A stretch of 64,000 nt of DNA from positions 62,001 through 126,000 of the forward strand of contig NZ_FOVP01000013.1 of assembly GCF_900115165.1 (NCBI RefSeq), read 5' to 3'. The translations under genes and the position numbers were made by a program. Under the pieces are notes generated by a model. The model saw only the letters and a list, made by a program, of their open reading frames with translations, was not told the origin of the DNA and did no database searches. Each line of letters opens with the position of its first letter. The first letter of the stretch is position 1. Shown here in pieces: positions 59,929 to 64,000 of the stretch. This DNA comes from Roseovarius lutimaris (GTDB taxonomy: Bacteria > Pseudomonadota > Alphaproteobacteria > Rhodobacterales > Rhodobacteraceae).

Positions 59929-61383
59929 ATGGCGCGCGCGATCATGATACAAGGGGCGGGCTCGAATGTGGGCAAGTCGATGCTGGTGGCCGGGCTTGCC
60001 CGCGCCTATCGCCTGCGCGGTCTTGGCGTCGCCCCGTTCAAGCCGCAGAACATGTCGAACAACGCCGCCGTCACCTGCGATGGCGGCGAGATTGGTCGCG
60101 CGCAGGCGCTTCAGGCCCTCGCCGCCGGGCGCGCGCCCCATACCGATATGAACCCGGTGCTGCTCAAGCCTGAATCCGACATCGGCGCGCAGGTCATCGT
60201 ACAGGGCAAACGTTTTGCCACCCTGCGCGCACGCGATTACGCAAAGGCCAAACCCCAGCTTCTGGCCCCGGCGCTGGAAAGTTTTCACCGCCTTTGCCAA
60301 GGGACCGACCTTGTCCTGATCGAAGGCGCCGGAAGCCCCGCCGAGATCAACCTGCGCGCGGGCGACATTGCCAACATGGGCTTTGCCGAGGCCGCGGGCG
60401 TCCCGGTGATCCTTGTCGGCGATATTGATCGGGGCGGCGTGATCGCCCAGATCGTCGGCACGCAGGCGGTTCTGCCCGCCGCCGACGCCGCGCATATCAA
60501 AGGCTTTGCAATCAACAAGTTCCGGGGCGACGTCAGCCTGTTTGACGAGGGCGTGACCGAGATCACCACGCGCACCGGCTGGCCCTCGCTTGGGGTCATC
60601 CCGTGGTTTGATCAGGCCTGGCGCCTGCCCGCCGAGGATGTGATGGATATCGCCTCGACCAGGGGCGGCGCCTTCAAGGTGGCGGTGCCCCGCCTTGGGC
60701 GGATCGCCAATTTCGATGACCTCGATCCGCTCTCGGGCGAGCCGGACCTGAGCGTCGAAATCGTCCAGCCCGGTCAGCCCCTGCCCGGCGACGCCGATCT
60801 GGTGCTGATCCCCGGCAGCAAATCCACCATCGCCGATCTTGCGGATTTCCGGCGCAATGGCTGGGATATCGACCTTGCCGCTCATATCCGGCGCGGCGGG
60901 CATGTCTTGGGCATTTGCGGTGGCTATCAGATGCTTGGCCAACAGATCAACGACCCCAAAGGCATCGAGGGTCCCCCCTCTTCGGTGGCGGGCCTTGGCC
61001 ATCTCGATGTGATCACCACCATGCGCCCCGAAAAACGGCTGGCGCTGACCAGCGCCACCTATCTGGCGACGGGTGACCAGGTGGAGGGTTACGAAATCCA
61101 CCTTGGCCACACCACCGGGCCCGATTGTGATCGCGCGTGGCTGGCGATTGGCGAGCGTCCCGAAGGCGCGGCCACGGTGGATGGTCGGGTGCGCGGTGCC
61201 TATCTGCACGGGCTGTTTGCCAGCGACGCCTTTCGCGCGGCCTTTCTTGGCGATCTTGGGGCCGCGTCAGGCCTGAGCTATGGCGAAAATGTCGAAGAGA
61301 CGCTCGATGCGCTTGCCGCACATCTTGAACGTCATATGGATCTGGATCTGCTGCTATCGCTCAGCGCCGAGCCGACGGCCTAG
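59929..61383 (+). CDS. cobQ: cobyric acid synthase
   Basis: ATP- and glutamine-dependent amidation of four carboxylates of adenosylcobyrinate a,c-diamide in B12 synthesis. It has 484 residues from the ATG at 59929. The N-terminal dethiobiotin-synthetase-like domain has [20 protein letters not shown] and [13 protein letters not shown]. The C-terminal glutaminase-type domain has the nucleophile Cys in [14 protein letters not shown] and the His in GYEIHLGHT. It stands alone; other cob genes are not in the window. No B12 riboswitch was seen in the short 5' region. Confidence 0.95.
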   Translation: MARAIMIQGAGSNVGKSMLVAGLARAYRLRGLGVAPFKPQNMSNNAAVTCDGGEIGRAQALQALAAGRAPHTDMNPVLLKPESDIGAQVIVQGKRFATLRARDYAKAKPQLLAPALESFHRLCQGTDLVLIEGAGSPAEINLRAGDIANMGFAEAAGVPVILVGDIDRGGVIAQIVGTQAVLPAADAAHIKGFAINKFRGDVSLFDEGVTEITTRTGWPSLGVIPWFDQAWRLPAEDVMDIASTRGGAFKVAVPRLGRIANFDDLDPLSGEPDLSVEIVQPGQPLPGDADLVLIPGSKSTIADLADFRRNGWDIDLAAHIRRGGHVLGICGGYQMLGQQINDPKGIEGPPSSVAGLGHLDVITTMRPEKRLALTSATYLATGDQVEGYEIHLGHTTGPDCDRAWLAIGERPEGAATVDGRVRGAYLHGLFASDAFRAAFLGDLGAASGLSYGENVEETLDALAAHLERHMDLDLLLSLSAEPTA

Positions 61384-61483
61384 AGCCCGTCGCGTTCATT
61401 CGAATTCACGTGACATGCTCTGACCTATTGATTTCGCATGTTCGAGTAGCTCAAAACCGGGCCCCACTTTTGAGCAATATACG

Positions 61484-62554
61484 CTAATCCATATCCTGAC
61501 TTGCCAACGCGCGGTGGATTTCGCGGCGGACAAGTTTGCGCACGTTGCGGGTGATCCGTTCGCCAAGGGCGCCCTGCAATTCCTGGCGCACGATTTCAGA
61601 CACCATATCGCGCAGCGCCTCTTCGTCGAGAACCGCATCGTCAAGCATCATGCCGCTATCTTCGCCCCAGTCTTCCACCGGCGGGACCGGCATCGCCTCG
61701 CGCTCCCATGTCTGCGCATGCCGGAACGAGGCAACCTCATCGGCCTCGGCCCAATCTGGATCGGCCGACAGCTCTTCTTCGTCCGGGGCGTCGGCCCGGT
61801 CGCCTTCGTCACTCCATGAAAGCGACGTCACCCGGCCGCCAGCGTAATCATCCTCCGATTCGCCGTCGGGTTCCCATTGATCGTCACGGCTGGCAACAGC
61901 CGCCTCAAACTCGGCTGCCTGCGCTTCCAGGTCGCTGAGCAAGGCAGTATCGTCCTGTGATTCGCTCTCATCAGCTGTGCCTGCATCAGCGGCGGCCTGA
62001 CCCTGATCGGCAGAGGCGGTTGCGTCGTCATCCTCTTGCATGGCTTCATCGGCCTCGAATGCGGGATCGACCGCGTCCAGCCAGATATCACCCTCAGGCG
62101 CGGTCGCGTCATGATGCGGCTCGGCCGGGGCCTCGATCTGGTCGTCTTGGGTCCGGTCGTCTTGCGTTGCGCAATCTTCGTCGCCGAGGCGCAGCGCGTC
62201 ACTCTTGAGTGCCTCGGCGTGATCTTCATCCACAGCGGCGGCCATGCTGACCTCCTCCTGCGCAGCATCTTCAACAGCATCGACGCGAGCCTCGCGACCC
62301 GAGGCCGCGCCGTCTTGCGGGTCGGGCCGATGTTGGTCGGAGTCGTCCTGAGGTGGAGCAATGCCTGACTGATCGACGCCGTCGCGGTCGTCGACGCGCA
62401 AGGATGGCGTTAAAACAAGCCTGTTTGCGGTCTCGGCCTTTGGCGTGTCCATCGGCTCGGGCTGAACAGAAACACTGTCCTGGCCATTCGACACAAGTCG
62501 CCGGATAGAGGACAGCACATCCTCGATTTCCACATTGGTCACGGGGTCGGACAT
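61484..62554 (-). CDS. PopZ-like acidic polar organising protein (DUF2497-type)
   Basis: A 356-residue very acidic protein. The N-terminal helix MSDPVTNVEIEDVLSSIRRL resembles the PopZ start (EEILASIRRI-type). The middle (about 30-310) is low-complexity, rich in Asp/Glu/Ala and probably disordered. The C-terminus (LDEEALRDMVSEIVRQELQG, then RITRNVRKLVRREIHRAL) resembles the PopZ oligomerisation helices. PopZ forms polar hubs that anchor ParB-parS. The position next to tolC matches alphaproteobacterial tolC-popZ-valS order, though valS is absent here. ATG at 62554; a TTG two codons earlier is possible. Confidence 0.7.
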   Translation of the reverse strand: MSDPVTNVEIEDVLSSIRRLVSNGQDSVSVQPEPMDTPKAETANRLVLTPSLRVDDRDGVDQSGIAPPQDDSDQHRPDPQDGAASGREARVDAVEDAAQEEVSMAAAVDEDHAEALKSDALRLGDEDCATQDDRTQDDQIEAPAEPHHDATAPEGDIWLDAVDPAFEADEAMQEDDDATASADQGQAAADAGTADESESQDDTALLSDLEAQAAEFEAAVASRDDQWEPDGESEDDYAGGRVTSLSWSDEGDRADAPDEEELSADPDWAEADEVASFRHAQTWEREAMPVPPVEDWGEDSGMMLDDAVLDEEALRDMVSEIVRQELQGALGERITRNVRKLVRREIHRALASQDMD

Positions 62555-62639
62555 TTTCAACTACCACTCTTGCCTGATCACAGCTTACCCCTGAGGGCCT
62601 TTTCGCACAACCGATTCACACAATCGATTAGGAAGAGTT

Positions 62640-64000
62640 TTAGTTTTTGCCGATTGCGCGCAGAACGCGGTCAAGCTTTTTGCCCTGCGGGCTCATGTCA
62701 ACCGGGGCGTCCTTGACCAAATCGTAATAGGCATTCGGGTCGTAGGTCTGCACCCCAAGGTTCAGATCCTTCGCCGTCAATTCCCCGATCGAGGACAGCA
62801 CCGAATAGGCCGCAATGACCACATCGGCATTCGCCGAAATCAGGTTGGCCTTGGCGTCCAGCAAATCCTGCTCGGCATCCAGCACATCAAGCGTAGTGCG
62901 CGCGCCAAGCTTGGCCTCTTCGCGCACCCCTTCAAAGGCAACCGTGGCGGCGCGCACTTCTTCGCGGCTGGCCTCGCGGCTGGCACGGGCGGCGCGCAGG
63001 TTGGCATAGGCATCGCCCACATCCTGTGTCACCTGAAGGCCCGCAAGATGCAGTGCGCCGCGCTGCGCATCACGCTGTGCCATCGCCTGTCGTCTGGCGG
63101 AGCTAAGCTGCCCGCCCTGATAGATCGGGCCGCGCAATTCCACGCCGACACTGCCGCTATTGGTATAATCGCTTCCGGACAGCTCCTCACTGACGCCAAG
63201 CTGTCCTGTCAGGCTCAGCGAGGGCTTCATCGCCGCTGCCGCCGCCTGAATATTCAGCTCGGCCGCAGCGACATCATGCTGGGCCTTCAACAGATCGGGA
63301 TGGCGGCGCATTGCCACGGATTTGGCCGCCTGGACATCGCCCGAGAGGTCAGGCATCGCCGTCGGCGATCTGAGCGCGCCGGGGCTGCGCCCGATGGCCG
63401 AGCGGAATTCTTCGACCGCGCGGGCAAGATCACCCTGCGCCCCGGCAAGCCCGCTTTGCGCGCTGGCAACGGCGGCCTCGGCCTGGGCGACATCGGTGCG
63501 GGTCACTTCGCCGACCTCAAAGCGATCCTGGGCGGCCTGCAGTTCCTGGCGCAAAAGCCGCAGGTTGTTTTCGCGCAACGCCACGAATTCGCTGTTGCGG
63601 ATCACGTTCATATAGGCATTCACGCCGGTCAGCAGCACGAGTTGCTCAATGCTGATCAGAGTTTGGCGTGTCGCAAGAACCGTTTCCTTGGTCGCTTCGA
63701 CAATCAGATTTGTGCGACCGAAATCATAGATCAGAAGGCTTGCCGTGACGCCAAGGTTAGCGCTTGTGCTGCTGGTGCTTCGAGACACGCCAAAGCTTCG
63801 GGTGCGACCGAAATCGTGGCTGACATCGGTGCTCCAGTCGATGATCGGGCGCAGCCCGCCAACCGCCTGCGCCACATCCTCATCGGCGGCACGCAACAAG
63901 GCGCGGTTCTGATCAAGCAGGCCGCTGTTGATATAGGCGCTTTTGAGGGCATCCGCGAGCGTTTCGGCGCGCGCGGCAAGCGGCGCCGACAACAGCACAG
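62640..64000 (-). CDS. tolC: TolC-family outer-membrane efflux/secretion channel, 5' end cut
   Basis: Outer-membrane channel of type I secretion and efflux systems; at least 453 residues are visible. The window edge falls in the signal peptide (LLSAPLAARAETLADALKSA), so only a few residues are missing. Repeated outer-membrane-efflux halves are seen (RDEAQRGALHLAGLQ-like and VREEAKLGARTTLDVLDAEQ), with SLTGQLGVSEELSGSDYTN as beta-barrel strands. The stop lies 85 bases before the popZ-like gene on the same strand. It is not part of the T2SS. Confidence 0.92.
   Translation of the reverse strand, partial: VLLSAPLAARAETLADALKSAYINSGLLDQNRALLRAADEDVAQAVGGLRPIIDWSTDVSHDFGRTRSFGVSRSTSSTSANLGVTASLLIYDFGRTNLIVEATKETVLATRQTLISIEQLVLLTGVNAYMNVIRNSEFVALRENNLRLLRQELQAAQDRFEVGEVTRTDVAQAEAAVASAQSGLAGAQGDLARAVEEFRSAIGRSPGALRSPTAMPDLSGDVQAAKSVAMRRHPDLLKAQHDVAAAELNIQAAAAAMKPSLSLTGQLGVSEELSGSDYTNSGSVGVELRGPIYQGGQLSSARRQAMAQRDAQRGALHLAGLQVTQDVGDAYANLRAARASREASREEVRAATVAFEGVREEAKLGARTTLDVLDAEQDLLDAKANLISANADVVIAAYSVLSSIGELTAKDLNLGVQTYDPNAYYDLVKDAPVDMSPQGKKLDRVLRAIGKN

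Noticed and set aside
1..64000. CRISPR arrays, complete insertion sequences, prophage genes
   Set aside because: No regularly spaced repeats, transposase of full length, integrase or phage structural genes were seen on either strand.

Overview
This 64-kb stretch looks like chromosome of an alphaproteobacterium of the Roseobacter group (Rhodobacterales), possibly close to Roseovarius. The evidence is high GC with strong third-position GC, a 44-residue aa3-type cytochrome oxidase subunit IV, DUF6173- and DUF6280-type small proteins, the tolC-popZ neighbourhood, and alphaproteobacterial palindromic repeats. No rRNA, tRNA, CRISPR array, complete insertion sequence or prophage was seen.

Region 1 (1-15.2 kb) is the most unusual part. 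A type II secretion system (T2SS) is split in two. gspG-H-I-J-K-L-M-N (minus strand) with a divergent prepilin peptidase gspO lies at 0.1-6.3 kb, and gspC lies alone at 14.4-15.2 kb. Between them sits a minus-strand cluster: a Tat-exported multicopper oxidase, a SCO-like protein without the copper cysteines, a 677-residue secreted protein of unknown fold, a genuine His-rich SCO1/SenC copper chaperone, and a cytochrome c fused to a periplasmic-binding-protein-like domain. From memory, content and order match the iodide oxidase (iox) locus of Iodidimonas Q-1 and Roseovarius A-2. The simplest reading is an extracellular iodide (or other small reductant) oxidase with its own copper loading, electron transfer and secretion machinery. 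gspD, E and F are not in the window.

Region 2 (15.4-29.8 kb) holds a methyltransferase-like gene, a DMT exporter, a glycosyltransferase and a complete glycerol uptake and catabolism operon glpD-S-T-P-Q-U-V-K with divergent glpR. A small GIY-YIG nuclease gene, flanked by perfect 31-bp inverted palindromic repeats, sits inside the operon between glpQ and glpU.

Region 3 (29.8-39.7 kb) carries molybdenum-cofactor genes (moeA, mobB, mobA, fdhD), the azlCD amino-acid exporter, a Sua5/YrdC tRNA t6A enzyme, an acyl-CoA dehydrogenase with an MBL-fold hydrolase, and small Rhodobacterales genes. At 39.7-40.9 kb is an AT-richer islet with one abortive-infection-like HEPN protein.

Region 4 (41-64 kb) is core housekeeping: gpmI-envC-ctpA, cspA, ettA, a PAS-GGDEF-EAL protein, a lipoprotein hydrolase with nadD and dacB, PLP aminotransferases, ygfZ, efp, cobQ, a PopZ-like acidic protein and the start of a TolC channel. 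Starts were often moved downstream of the longest open frame where a Shine-Dalgarno sequence (SD), signal peptide or family length favoured it. Motifs, hairpins and positions were read by eye; family names come from recognition, not from database searches.
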